Below are positions 43,339 through 51,384 of a DNA stretch of 64,000 nucleotides, one piece after another (within the stretch, counting starts at the first letter, position 1; every line of letters begins with the position of its first letter). The DNA comes from an uncultured Bacteroides sp. (lineage in GTDB: Bacteria > Bacteroidota > Bacteroidia > Bacteroidales > Bacteroidaceae): the NCBI GenBank assembly GCA_900546645.1, contig URDR01000002.1:17981-81980 (forward strand), read 5' to 3'. The translations under genes were made by a program, and so were the position numbers. The notes beneath the pieces were generated by a model, which made no database searches, was not told the DNA's origin, and was given only the letters and a program-made list of their open reading frames with translations.

Positions 43339-43378
43339 AGAAAGGTATGTCTGAATAGCTTCATAGACATACCTTTCT
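43339..43378 (-). terminator. Terminator between nrdJ and folB
   Basis: AGAAAGGTATGTCT (43339-43352) pairs perfectly with AGACATACCTTTCT (43365-43378) over a 12-base loop. It lies 20 bases after the nrdJ stop and shortly before folB, so folB probably has its own promoter or gets readthrough. Confidence 0.7.
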
Positions 43379-43398
43379 TTTATAAAAACTCGGTTTGT

Positions 43399-45939
43399 TT
43401 ATCCGCAGCGGGAAGAACCGCAGGTTTTACAGATAAGACAACCTTCTTGATAAACTAAAGTTTCATGACCACAGTTCGGACATTTAACTCCTTTGGCTTC
43501 TGTACCGTCTTGTACGTATTTCTTTAAAGCACGAACTACACCATTTTTCCAAGTGTTGATATTCTCACTGTCAAGCTGAAGTGAGTCAACCAACTTGATT
43601 ACCTGTTCAATAGGCATACGCCAGCGCAATACGCCAGAAATAAGTTTTGCATAGTTCCAGTATTCTTTATTGAATTTTTCAGAAAGTCCTTCGATCGTCA
43701 TTTTATAACCCCGTTTGTTTTCAAACTGGAAGTCATAACGCTTCACACCATCTTCATCGTAGTTTTTGATAATGCGTCCGCAGGTTACTGACTTAGGCAG
43801 CAGGATGCCCTCTTCATCATCTTGCAGACCTGTGAAGATTTCGTAGGGATGTCCGTCGAGTATGCCCACAAATGCAACCCATTTCTCTTTGTTGTTTTGG
43901 AAGCGAACAACATCAGCTTCCAATACTTTCGGGCGCACTTCTACTACTTGAGGCGGCTTACAGTGGCATTCTTCTTCTTTTTTCTTTTCTTTTTTTGTAG
44001 AAATCAAAACTCCGGCGCGTGAGCCATCACGATAGACTGTACATCCTTTGCATCCAGAACGCCATGCTTCTACATAAAGGCGGTTTACGAGACCTTCATC
44101 CACATTGTTGGGAAGGTTGATGGTTACGCTGATAGAGTGGTCAACCCATTTTTGGATGCGTCCCTGCATTTTGACTTTCATCAGCCAGTCTACATCGTTT
44201 GATGTTGCTTTATAATAAGGTGACTTCGCAACCAGTTCATCAATTTCTTCTTGGCTATATCGCTTGTCCGGATCATATCCGTTTATTTTCATCCAAGTAA
44301 GGAACTTATGGTGGAATACCACGTATTCTTCAAAAGCATCTCCTGTTTCATCTATAAAGTCAACGTGTACATTCGCATCGTTGGGGTTTACTTTGCGGCG
44401 GCGTTTGTAAACCGGCATGAAGACCGGTTCAATACCTGATGTAGTTTGAGTCATCAAGCTGGTTGTTCCGGTAGGAGCAATGGTCAGACAGGCAATATTG
44501 CGTCGTCCGTATTGCTTCATTTCTTCATATAGAGCAGGGTCTGCCTCTTTGATGCGGTTGATGAACGGGTTGTTCTTTTCACGTTCGGCGTCGTAGATTT
44601 TAAAAGCTCCGCGTTCTTTTGCCATATTGACAGAAGAACGGTAAGCTTCCAGAGCTATTGTTTTATGAACTTTTTCAGAAAAGTCGGTTGCCTCTTCTGT
44701 TCCATAGTGTAATCCCATGGCAGCCAGCATGTCTCCTTCGGCAGTAATACCTACACCGGTACGGCGTCCGAGACCAGATTTCTGGTATATTTTCTCCCAC
44801 AGATGACGTTCGCTTCCTTTCACCTCTTCGCTTTCCGGGTCCGATTCAATCTTGTCCATGATTCGTTCAATCTTTTCCAACTCCAGGTCGATGATGTCAT
44901 CCATAATGCGCTGAGCCAGTGCAATATGTTTTTTGAACAAGTCGAAATCAAAGTATGCTTCCGGGGTAAACGGATTAATCACGTAAGAATACAGATTGAT
45001 GGCAAGCAGTCGGCAAGAGTCGTATGGACACAAGGGTATTTCCCCGCACGGATTGGTAGATACGGTGCGGAAGCCTAAGTCTGCATAACAGTCGGGAACT
45101 GATTCACGTATGATGGTATCCCAAAACAAAACACCCGGTTCAGCCGATTTCCATGCATTGTGTACAATCTTTTTCCATAATGCAGCAGCATTGATTTCCT
45201 TTTGTACAGTGGGATGTTCAGAGTTGATGGGGAAGCGCTGTGTATACATGCGGTTTTCTACAGCAGCTTGCATGAACTCGTCGTCCAGTTTTACAGATAC
45301 ATTAGCTCCGGTAACTTTTCCCTCCGTCATTTTGGCATCGATAAACGACTCAGAATCGGGGTGCTGGATTGACACGCTCAGCATGAGGGCTCCTCGGCGT
45401 CCGTCCTGTGCCACTTCGCGGGTAGAGTTTGAATAGCGTTCCATGAAAGGAACCAGTCCGGTAGAAGTCAGTGCGGAGTTTTTTACGGGAGAGCCTTTAG
45501 GACGGATGTGTGACAAATCATGCCCTACACCTCCACGTCGCTTCATTAATTGAACCTGTTCTTCATCAATACGGATAATAGCTCCGTATGAATCGGCATC
45601 TCCATCCAGTCCAATGACAAAGCAGTTTGACAGAGAGGCTACCTGAAAGTCATTGCCGATACCGGTCATTGGACTTCCTTGGGGCACAATGTAAGTGAAG
45701 TGATCGAATAAATCGAACAATTCCTGTGAGCTTAATCCGTTCGGATATTTGGCTTCGATGCGTGCCACCTCATTGGCAAGTCGCCAATGCATGTCTTCTG
45801 GGGATTTTTCATAAATATTTCCAAAAGAATCTTTCACTGCATACTTATTTACCCAAACGCGGGCTGCAAGTTCGTCTCCTTTGAAATACTGTAATGAAGC
45901 TTCAAAAGCTTCATCGTAGCTATACGTTTTTTTTTCCAC
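43399..45939 (-). CDS. nrdJ: Adenosylcobalamin-dependent ribonucleotide reductase (class II)
   Basis: 846 residues starting at a GTG (45939), with no upstream ATG in frame. The class II hallmarks are LSNCFVIGL (Cys106), the active-site NPCGEIPL (Cys298), a TGTTSLMTQTTSGIEPVF loop and a C-terminal Cys-rich zinc-like tail (CPNCGH with CLICKTCG). It makes deoxyribonucleotides without needing oxygen and uses the same cofactor as methylmalonyl-CoA mutase. A full promoter lies upstream, and no cobalamin riboswitch is visible. Confidence 0.94.
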   Translation of the reverse strand: MEKKTYSYDEAFEASLQYFKGDELAARVWVNKYAVKDSFGNIYEKSPEDMHWRLANEVARIEAKYPNGLSSQELFDLFDHFTYIVPQGSPMTGIGNDFQVASLSNCFVIGLDGDADSYGAIIRIDEEQVQLMKRRGGVGHDLSHIRPKGSPVKNSALTSTGLVPFMERYSNSTREVAQDGRRGALMLSVSIQHPDSESFIDAKMTEGKVTGANVSVKLDDEFMQAAVENRMYTQRFPINSEHPTVQKEINAAALWKKIVHNAWKSAEPGVLFWDTIIRESVPDCYADLGFRTVSTNPCGEIPLCPYDSCRLLAINLYSYVINPFTPEAYFDFDLFKKHIALAQRIMDDIIDLELEKIERIMDKIESDPESEEVKGSERHLWEKIYQKSGLGRRTGVGITAEGDMLAAMGLHYGTEEATDFSEKVHKTIALEAYRSSVNMAKERGAFKIYDAEREKNNPFINRIKEADPALYEEMKQYGRRNIACLTIAPTGTTSLMTQTTSGIEPVFMPVYKRRRKVNPNDANVHVDFIDETGDAFEEYVVFHHKFLTWMKINGYDPDKRYSQEEIDELVAKSPYYKATSNDVDWLMKVKMQGRIQKWVDHSISVTINLPNNVDEGLVNRLYVEAWRSGCKGCTVYRDGSRAGVLISTKKEKKKEEECHCKPPQVVEVRPKVLEADVVRFQNNKEKWVAFVGILDGHPYEIFTGLQDDEEGILLPKSVTCGRIIKNYDEDGVKRYDFQFENKRGYKMTIEGLSEKFNKEYWNYAKLISGVLRWRMPIEQVIKLVDSLQLDSENINTWKNGVVRALKKYVQDGTEAKGVKCPNCGHETLVYQEGCLICKTCGSSRCG

Positions 45940-45985
45940 GATGTTGATGGTATATAATAAGTTTGTTATTTTGCAGGCTTGGGTT

Positions 45986-46015
45986 GTAGAAGTTTCGCCT
46001 TTGTCAATAACGAAC
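45986..46015. promoter_or_regulatory. Motif shared by the nrdJ and dnaA leaders
   Basis: GTAGAAGTTTCGC followed by an AATAACGAACG-like block on the plus strand; a copy (GTAGAAGTTTCGC with AATAACAACG) stands at 58923-58951 right before dnaA. Here it lies in the nrdJ 5' leader, in the opposite orientation to that gene. The core GAAGTTTC is nearly palindromic. Confidence 0.4.
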
Positions 46016-46019
46016 GCTG

Positions 46020-46050
46020 CAAAGGTAAACAGGGTTTTTAAATTGGCAAA
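46020..46050 (-). promoter_or_regulatory. Bacteroides-type promoter for nrdJ
   Basis: On the minus strand TTTG (46047-46050) and TACCTTTG (46020-46027), 19 bases apart, match the -33/-7 consensus. The transcript would begin near 46012, giving a leader of about 70 bases. Confidence 0.75.
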
Positions 46051-46146
46051 ATAAAAAAGAAAGAAGTTATCAACAGGTTTGATTGTTTTCTGTTTTTAAT
46101 TGTTAATCTATTGATAATTAAATAATTGAAAAATCTTACAAGTTGA

Positions 46147-46171
46147 CAAGTTTTCCAAAAAGGAAAACTTG
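46147..46171. repeat. Perfect 10-base inverted repeat
   Basis: CAAGTTTTCC and GGAAAACTTG flank five A. It has a T-rich right flank like a terminator, yet lies between two divergent genes where no terminator is expected. The rest of 45940-46456 holds the nrdJ promoter, this repeat and a possible short ORF. Confidence 0.6.
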
Positions 46172-46191
46172 TTTGTTTCGTTCTTTTTGTT

Positions 46192-46359
46192 ATGTGGGGC
46201 TTTGTTCCGTTTTGTTCTCTTTTGTTTTCAGGGAAACGGAGAGATGTGGAAGCCGGAAATGAGGAGGCTTTGCTGAAGAATGAAGAGAAGAATGTGGGGG
46301 TCCGGTTTATGTCGGCTGGTGAGTGGAGTGACGGGGAGTTCTATATTGAAAATGAATGA
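46192..46359 (+). CDS. Possible 55-codon ORF, weak support
   Basis: A 55-codon frame from an ATG, starting MWGFVPFCSLLF and ending SDGEFYIENE, ahead of the nitroreductase. It has no ribosome site and resembles no family I know. The N-terminal hydrophobic run could be chance. Confidence 0.2.
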   Translation: MWGFVPFCSLLFSGKRRDVEAGNEEALLKNEEKNVGVRFMSAGEWSDGEFYIENE

Positions 46360-46391
46360 AGGATGTCTTGCTGATATTCGTTTAAATTCGT

Positions 46392-46399
46392 TATATTTG
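46392..46399 (+). promoter_or_regulatory. Promoter -7 box for nitroreductase
   Basis: TATATTTG matches TAnnTTTG. A CTTG at 46367-46370 stands 21 bases upstream as an imperfect -33 box. The ATG is 58 bases downstream. Confidence 0.5.
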
Positions 46400-46456
46400 T
46401 TTCATAAATATAGGAGGCTATATTTATGAGAGTAATTTTTAATTGGTATAATTTAT

Positions 46457-47197
46457 ATGGAATCAATAAAAAACCGGAGAACGATACGCAAGTATAAGCA
46501 GGAAGATATTCCTGCTGATTTGCTGAATGGATTATTGGAAGAGGCTTTCCGTGCTTCTACGATGGGGAATATGCAACTTTATAGTGTGGTGGTAACTCGG
46601 CAAGCTGAGATGAAGAAGAAGCTGGCACCGGCTCATTTTAATCAGCCTATGGTGACTTCGGCTCCGGTGGTACTGACTTTCTGTGCCGATTTCAACCGCT
46701 TTTCGGAGTGGTGCCGTTTGCGTAAGGCAGAGCCGGGTTATGCCAATTTTATTTCTTTCCTGAATGCGGCAACCGATGCGCTTCTAGTAACTCAGAATTT
46801 CTGTACGTTGGCTGAAGAAGCTGGATTGGGTATCTGTTATTTGGGGACTACCATTTATAATCCGGATCAGATTATTGAAGCTCTTCATCTTCCGAAGCAG
46901 GTAATTCCTGTGGCTACCATCACGGTGGGTTATCCGGATGAGTGTCCGCAGCAGCCCGACCGCCTTCCGTTGCGTGGGGTAATCCATGAGGAAACTTATC
47001 ATGACTATACTCCGGAAATGATTGACGATATATTTTCCTACAAAGAATCGCTTCCGGAAAACCAGCATTTTGTGGAGATTAATCATACAGAGACTTTGGC
47101 TCAGATTTTTACGGATATCCGTTATAAGAAATCGGATAATGAGCTGATGTCTGAACGGCTAAAGCAAGTGCTGAAGAATCAGGGATTTGAGGATTGA
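46457..47197 (+). CDS. Nitroreductase-family FMN oxidoreductase
   Basis: A 246-residue flavoprotein of the NfsA/NfrA-like type. Its N terminus IKNRRTIRKYKQEDIP is the FMN phosphate-binding motif, AFRASTMGNMQLYSVVV the next conserved segment, and GLGICYLGTTIYNPDQI the FMN-contact region. Such enzymes reduce nitro groups and quinones with NAD(P)H. The C-terminal tail (about 200-246) is long and acidic. It is a single gene and ends in a strong hairpin. Confidence 0.88.
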   Translation: MESIKNRRTIRKYKQEDIPADLLNGLLEEAFRASTMGNMQLYSVVVTRQAEMKKKLAPAHFNQPMVTSAPVVLTFCADFNRFSEWCRLRKAEPGYANFISFLNAATDALLVTQNFCTLAEEAGLGICYLGTTIYNPDQIIEALHLPKQVIPVATITVGYPDECPQQPDRLPLRGVIHEETYHDYTPEMIDDIFSYKESLPENQHFVEINHTETLAQIFTDIRYKKSDNELMSERLKQVLKNQGFED

Positions 47198-47244
47198 TGA
47201 AAAATAGATTGGCTTGCGCTTTTCTGGTGTCAACAGATGGGTGC

Positions 47245-47335
47245 TTTAAATGCTGAAGTCTTTAAGTGAAGACGTCTTGGTGTTTGAGTGAAAATGATTA
47301 GGCGAGTTGATGGAAACGCCGAGGCGAATTTTTGC
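47245..47335 (+). repeat. Degenerate 22-24 base intergenic repeat, about four units
   Basis: Units begin near 47245, 47269, 47291 and 47314. The clearest are GAAAATGATTAGGCGAGTTG and GAAACGCCGAGGCGAATTTT. They share the AGGCG core and the GAAA start with the other two clusters in the window. They lie between the convergent nitroreductase and MBL hydrolase genes. Confidence 0.55.
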
Positions 47336-47375
47336 TTTTGGCAGGGAGTTAGAATTCCTTTTCATCAGGCAGTTG

Positions 47376-47420
47376 CCCCCCTGTCTGTACCTTGATATAT
47401 AAGAGGTGCAGACAGGGGGC
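47376..47420 (+). terminator. Strong terminator between convergent genes
   Basis: CCCCCCTGTCTGTACC pairs with GGTGCAGACAGGGGGC (one G-U) around a 13-base loop, followed by TTGTTTTT. The flanks carry the direct repeat GGCAGTTG. It can end the nitroreductase transcript. Confidence 0.8.
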
Positions 47421-47450
47421 AGTTGTTTTTATCAGTTGAAAGTTTCTTCT

Positions 47451-48230
47451 TTAAATTTCCCAAGTCATTCCGTCGAAAGCCAAGTGGGTGTGTGGCGGAA
47501 GATCTTGGTTTACCTGCTTATGCAGACCAATCTGGTGACTCATGTGAATAAAATAAGTTTCCTTGGGTCCGATGCGTTCGGCTTGTTTTAACGCTTCGTC
47601 AAGAGATTGGTGTGTCCAATGTTTCTCAATGCGTAATGCATTCATGATTAGGCAGTCAAGCCCTTCGAGCAAGGGGTAAGATTCTTCAGGGACAGTAAGC
47701 ATGTCGGTAATCCATGCCATGTTTCCGATGCGGTATCCCAAGATGGGAAGCTGCCCGTGCATCACCCGGAAAGGAAGAACTTCCACCGTATGTTTTCCGT
47801 CGCAGCTGGTAAGGAAGAACGGTTTGCCGGGTTGCACCCGCTTTAAGGGAATATGAGGAACTCCCGGATAGGGATGTTTGACGAAGCAATAGGGCATACG
47901 GCTTTGCAGACGGTCGGCCACATAATCTTCCGAGCAGACAGGTATATCACGAAACGGACAGAAAGGGCGTAAGTCATCTAATCCACCTACGTGGTCATAA
48001 TGCTCATGGGTAATTAGCACGCCGTCAATGGCCCGGAAGTCATTTAACCGAATCATCTGTTCCCGAAAATCAGGTCCGCAGTCGATAAGAATCCGTACTC
48101 CGTTGGTTTCTACCATTCCAGAGCAGCGCAAACGCTTGTCGTGCGGGTCGGTGCTGGTACACACCTCACACGTGCAGCCTATTTGAGGAACTCCAATGGA
48201 GGTTCCACTGCCTAATATGGTTATTTTCAT
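47451..48230 (-). CDS. MBL-fold metallohydrolase, PhnP-like
   Basis: A 259-residue metallo-beta-lactamase-fold protein. The metal motif HEHYDHVGGLDDLRPF and the CTCEVCTSTD zinc-like stretch at the N terminus (with GSGTSIGVPQIGC) are typical of the PhnP/cyclic-phosphodiesterase-like branch. Its natural substrate is unknown. It lies 3 bases downstream of murB and is probably co-transcribed. Confidence 0.85.
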   Translation of the reverse strand: MKITILGSGTSIGVPQIGCTCEVCTSTDPHDKRLRCSGMVETNGVRILIDCGPDFREQMIRLNDFRAIDGVLITHEHYDHVGGLDDLRPFCPFRDIPVCSEDYVADRLQSRMPYCFVKHPYPGVPHIPLKRVQPGKPFFLTSCDGKHTVEVLPFRVMHGQLPILGYRIGNMAWITDMLTVPEESYPLLEGLDCLIMNALRIEKHWTHQSLDEALKQAERIGPKETYFIHMSHQIGLHKQVNQDLPPHTHLAFDGMTWEI

Positions 48231-48233
48231 TGT

Positions 48234-49250
48234 CTAAATAAAGTTTACTTCAGGATGTATGGTTACTCCGAATTTATTTTCTACAGAAACGATGATTTCA
48301 TGAGCCAAATGAATGACATCGTTTCCGGTAGCCCCGCCCATGTTGATCAGAACTAATGCTTGCTTGTCGTATACGGCGACAGGTCCTATGGCTTTACCTT
48401 TCCATCCACACTGGTCAATCATCCATCCGGCAGGTATTTTTACGAGTTCTTTTCCTGCAGCATAGTGAGGCATATCGGGATATTGCTGTTGCAGTGTTTC
48501 AAACTGTTTTCGGGGAATGACAGGATTCATGAAAAAGCTGCCTGCGTTTCCTAATGTTTTAGGGTCGGGAAGTTTGGCTTCTCGAATACGGATGATGATA
48601 TTCCTCAGATGGGCGAGGGTAAGCGTACACCCTTCCTTTTCCAGTTCATTCCGGATATTTCCATAGTCAAGGTGGAAAGAAGGTTGTTTGCTTAAGCGAT
48701 ATACAACATGGGTAACGATGTATTCTCCTTTGAGTTCTTTTTTGAAAATGCTGTTGCGGTATGCATAATGGCATTCAGTATTTGAAAACGTCCGTTTTTC
48801 TCCAGTTGCTACACGGATGGTTTCCACCTGAACAATCAAATCTTTTACCTCTACACCATAGGCGCCGATGTTTTGTACGGCTGAGGCTCCCACTTCGCCC
48901 GGAATCAAGGATAAATTCTCGGCTCCATACCATTCCTGGCCGATGGTGTATGCCACAAAATCATCCCATATCTCTCCGGCTCCTACTCTGACCTCTATCC
49001 ATTCATCTGTTTCATAAACCACTTCATAACCTTTGATGACCGAGTGTAAGATAATTCCCTTGTAATCGGCTGTAAATAAGAGATTGCTTCCTCCTCCGAT
49101 GTGTAAGAGTGGATCCGGTTTGCCGGATTGTGTTATTAAAAAGTCAGTTAAATCTTTAGCTGAATCGTATTCAACAAAGAGAGCAGCCTGTACATCCATA
49201 CCAAAGGTGTTATACGGAAGTAGAGGGTGGTTGGTATATTTTTTTATCAT
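48234..49250 (-). CDS. murB: UDP-N-acetylenolpyruvoylglucosamine reductase
   Basis: 338 residues of type I MurB. The N-terminal FAD domain (HPLLPYNTFGMDVQA, GGGSNLLF, NLSLIPGEVGASAVQNIGAYG) is clear. The C-terminal substrate domain has NAGSFFMNP with the proton-donor Ser and the terminal HPEVNFI. It reduces UDP-GlcNAc-enolpyruvate to UDP-MurNAc for peptidoglycan. It lies between a DUF4348-like lipoprotein (8 bases) and the MBL hydrolase, forming an operon. Confidence 0.95.
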   Translation of the reverse strand: MIKKYTNHPLLPYNTFGMDVQAALFVEYDSAKDLTDFLITQSGKPDPLLHIGGGSNLLFTADYKGIILHSVIKGYEVVYETDEWIEVRVGAGEIWDDFVAYTIGQEWYGAENLSLIPGEVGASAVQNIGAYGVEVKDLIVQVETIRVATGEKRTFSNTECHYAYRNSIFKKELKGEYIVTHVVYRLSKQPSFHLDYGNIRNELEKEGCTLTLAHLRNIIIRIREAKLPDPKTLGNAGSFFMNPVIPRKQFETLQQQYPDMPHYAAGKELVKIPAGWMIDQCGWKGKAIGPVAVYDKQALVLINMGGATGNDVIHLAHEIIVSVENKFGVTIHPEVNFI

Positions 49251-49257
49251 ATTTTAT

Positions 49258-50124
49258 TTAGTCACTTAAATCTTCAAATTTTGTCAGTTTCCAGACTCCT
49301 CCTTTGCGTTCGAAATACAAAACGTTGCTGAATCCGTTGCCAAATCCTTTATACTCTACAATTTTATATCTGGAGTCGGCTGCTTCCGGTTGCCCGTAAT
49401 GCACATTTGTCAGCCGGGCTTTCATGATGGGAGGCCGGAACGTAAACCATTGTCCTTCATCGAGCGTGGTTTCCAAAATCTGGAACTCATCTTCAGGGTC
49501 GGAGGTAACGAAAGCGAGCGGCCGGTGCAGACGTTGTCGCTGGAAAACAGAATCTTGAGAAAAGCGTTCATAGAAGGCATAAAAGTTTTCTGCTTCCTTG
49601 TTCTTGACTTTATACGCAGTTTTTATTTTGTTGATTGCTTCCAAGACCCACTGGTTGTCTTTGCGCTCGAAATAATATCGTTTAATTTTGTTTTCAGCCA
49701 GATAAATCCAGTCTATCTGTACACTGCGCAGAGCTGTATCTTTTTCCACTTCCATATCTTCCTCCTTGTCGAAAATAGTGGTATAGGCAGCTTCCTTACT
49801 GAAGATAGGGTCGTATTTCCATTTGGTTTTCTCGATACGTGTCACATGTTTTTCTTCATAAAGCGGAAGCGGGAAAATAATCCGCGAGCGTTGGAATGCT
49901 TCATCAGAAGCAAAGTTGTAGAAAAAGTCAGCAAAACTTTCGTCCGCTGCTATGGGAATTTCTTCCTCTTCTGCGTAACTATCGCTTGTGACGGAATCGG
50001 TTTCTACATTATTTATGGAATCTATTTGCTCGGTCAGTGCGATAAAAGGGTCGGTTTTTTTCTTTCCGTCTCCGCAGGAAGCCAATATACCCAGCAAACA
50101 AAATCCGATGACTAAATTTTTCAT
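49258..50124 (-). CDS. Lipoprotein, DUF4348-like
   Basis: 288 residues starting MKNLVIGFCLLGILASC; this ATG is preferred because it gives a clean lipobox (LASC, Cys17), whereas the longer frame adds 17 residues with no signal sequence. The mature protein has an acidic, Ser/Thr-rich linker and then two tandem related halves. Each holds a YNF or ERFS-like segment and VFQRQRLHRPLAF or AFQRSRIIFPLPL, an internal duplication. The DUF4348 name is from memory. It is first in the operon with murB. Confidence 0.75.
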   Translation of the reverse strand: MKNLVIGFCLLGILASCGDGKKKTDPFIALTEQIDSINNVETDSVTSDSYAEEEEIPIAADESFADFFYNFASDEAFQRSRIIFPLPLYEEKHVTRIEKTKWKYDPIFSKEAAYTTIFDKEEDMEVEKDTALRSVQIDWIYLAENKIKRYYFERKDNQWVLEAINKIKTAYKVKNKEAENFYAFYERFSQDSVFQRQRLHRPLAFVTSDPEDEFQILETTLDEGQWFTFRPPIMKARLTNVHYGQPEAADSRYKIVEYKGFGNGFSNVLYFERKGGVWKLTKFEDLSD

Positions 50125-50237
50125 TGTTTCCTTAAATAATTCGGGACAAAAATACCTCTTTTTTCGTTTAGACATTCAATAAAAATGAGTTTTCTTTTTT
50201 ATTATATCAAAAAACGGAATATTTCGGTTTAAATCCT

Positions 50238-50245
50238 TACCTTTG
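50238..50245 (+). promoter_or_regulatory. Promoter -7 box for pheS
   Basis: TACCTTTG matches TAnnTTTG, 28 bases before the pheS ATG. No -33 TTTG is at the usual spacing. Confidence 0.5.
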
Positions 50246-50272
50246 CACCTACGATAAAAATAAAAAAGAAAT

Positions 50273-51292
50273 ATGTTAGCGAAAATAGAACAGCTACTTC
50301 AGGAGATAGAAGGCGTTACTGCCCAGAATGCAGAAGAATTGGAGGCCTTACGTATTAAATATCTGAGTAAGAAAGGAGCCATTAATGCTTTGATGGCAGA
50401 TTTCCGTAACGTGCCGGCTGAACAGAAGAAAGAAGTGGGCATGAAGTTGAATGAATTGAAAAATCGTGCACAGGAACGTATTTCGGCCTTGAAAGAGGCT
50501 TTCGAGTGTCAGGATAATGGTGCGGCTGAGTTAGATTTGACCCGTACGGCTTATCCGATAGACTTGGGAACCCGTCATCCGCTGACCATTGTGCGCAATG
50601 AAATCATCAACATCTTCAATCGTCTTGGCTTTACCATTGCCGATGGTCCCGAAGTGGAAGACGACTGGCATGTGTTTTCTTCAATGAATTTCGCAGAAGA
50701 CCATCCGGCACGTGATATGCAAGATACTTTCTTTATTGAAAGCCATCCGGATATTATTCTTCGTACACATACCTCGTCTGTGCAAAGCCGTGTAATGGAA
50801 GTGTCTCAGCCTCCTATCCGCGTGATTTGTCCGGGACGTGTGTATCGTAATGAGGCTATCAGCTATCGTGCTCACTGTTTCTTCCATCAGGTGGAAGGTC
50901 TGTATATTGACAAGAACGTATCATTTACTGACTTGAAACAGGTGTTGCTGCAGTTTGCACAGGAAATGTTTGGTCCGCAGACTAAGATTCGTTTGCGTCC
51001 TTCGTATTTCCCGTTTACTGAACCGAGTGCTGAAATGGATATCAGTTGTGATATTTGTGGAGGAGAAGGCTGTCCGTTCTGTAAATATACCGGATGGGTT
51101 GAAATCTTGGGTTGCGGTATGGTTGACCCGGCTGTGCTTGAAGCCAATGGTATTGACAGCAAGGTTTATACCGGCTATGCTTTTGGTATGGGAGTAGAAC
51201 GTATTACTAATTTGAAATATAAGGTGAAAGATTTGCGTATGTTCTCCGAGAATGACACTCGTTTCTTGGAAGAATTTGAGTCTGCGAACTAA
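50273..51292 (+). CDS. pheS: Phenylalanyl-tRNA synthetase alpha subunit
   Basis: 339 residues. The N-terminal coiled-coil is followed by class II synthetase motifs: motif 2 CPGRVYRNEAISYRAHCFFH, and motif 3 GFGMGVERI-like (AFGMGVERI). It charges tRNA-Phe together with PheT, whose gene is not nearby. A strong terminator lies after it, before an MFS gene. Confidence 0.96.
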   Translation: MLAKIEQLLQEIEGVTAQNAEELEALRIKYLSKKGAINALMADFRNVPAEQKKEVGMKLNELKNRAQERISALKEAFECQDNGAAELDLTRTAYPIDLGTRHPLTIVRNEIINIFNRLGFTIADGPEVEDDWHVFSSMNFAEDHPARDMQDTFFIESHPDIILRTHTSSVQSRVMEVSQPPIRVICPGRVYRNEAISYRAHCFFHQVEGLYIDKNVSFTDLKQVLLQFAQEMFGPQTKIRLRPSYFPFTEPSAEMDISCDICGGEGCPFCKYTGWVEILGCGMVDPAVLEANGIDSKVYTGYAFGMGVERITNLKYKVKDLRMFSENDTRFLEEFESAN

Positions 51293-51306
51293 TTTTGCCG
51301 TATGTT

Positions 51307-51361
51307 GAATTTCCTTTCATTGGATGGGGTGTGAAAATCTCTTTGCAGTGAAAGGAAATTC
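51307..51361 (+). terminator. Terminator after pheS
   Basis: GAATTTCCTTTCA pairs perfectly with TGAAAGGAAATTC over a 29-base loop, followed by TTGTTTTT. It ends 24 bases before the MFS start, so that gene needs its own promoter or readthrough. Confidence 0.75.
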
Positions 51362-51384
51362 TTGTTTTTATAATATCTTGGGTT

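Noticed and set aside
46067..46076. A single TTATCAACA resembling a DnaA box upstream of nrdJ.
   Set aside because: One imperfect copy is expected by chance in AT-rich sequence.
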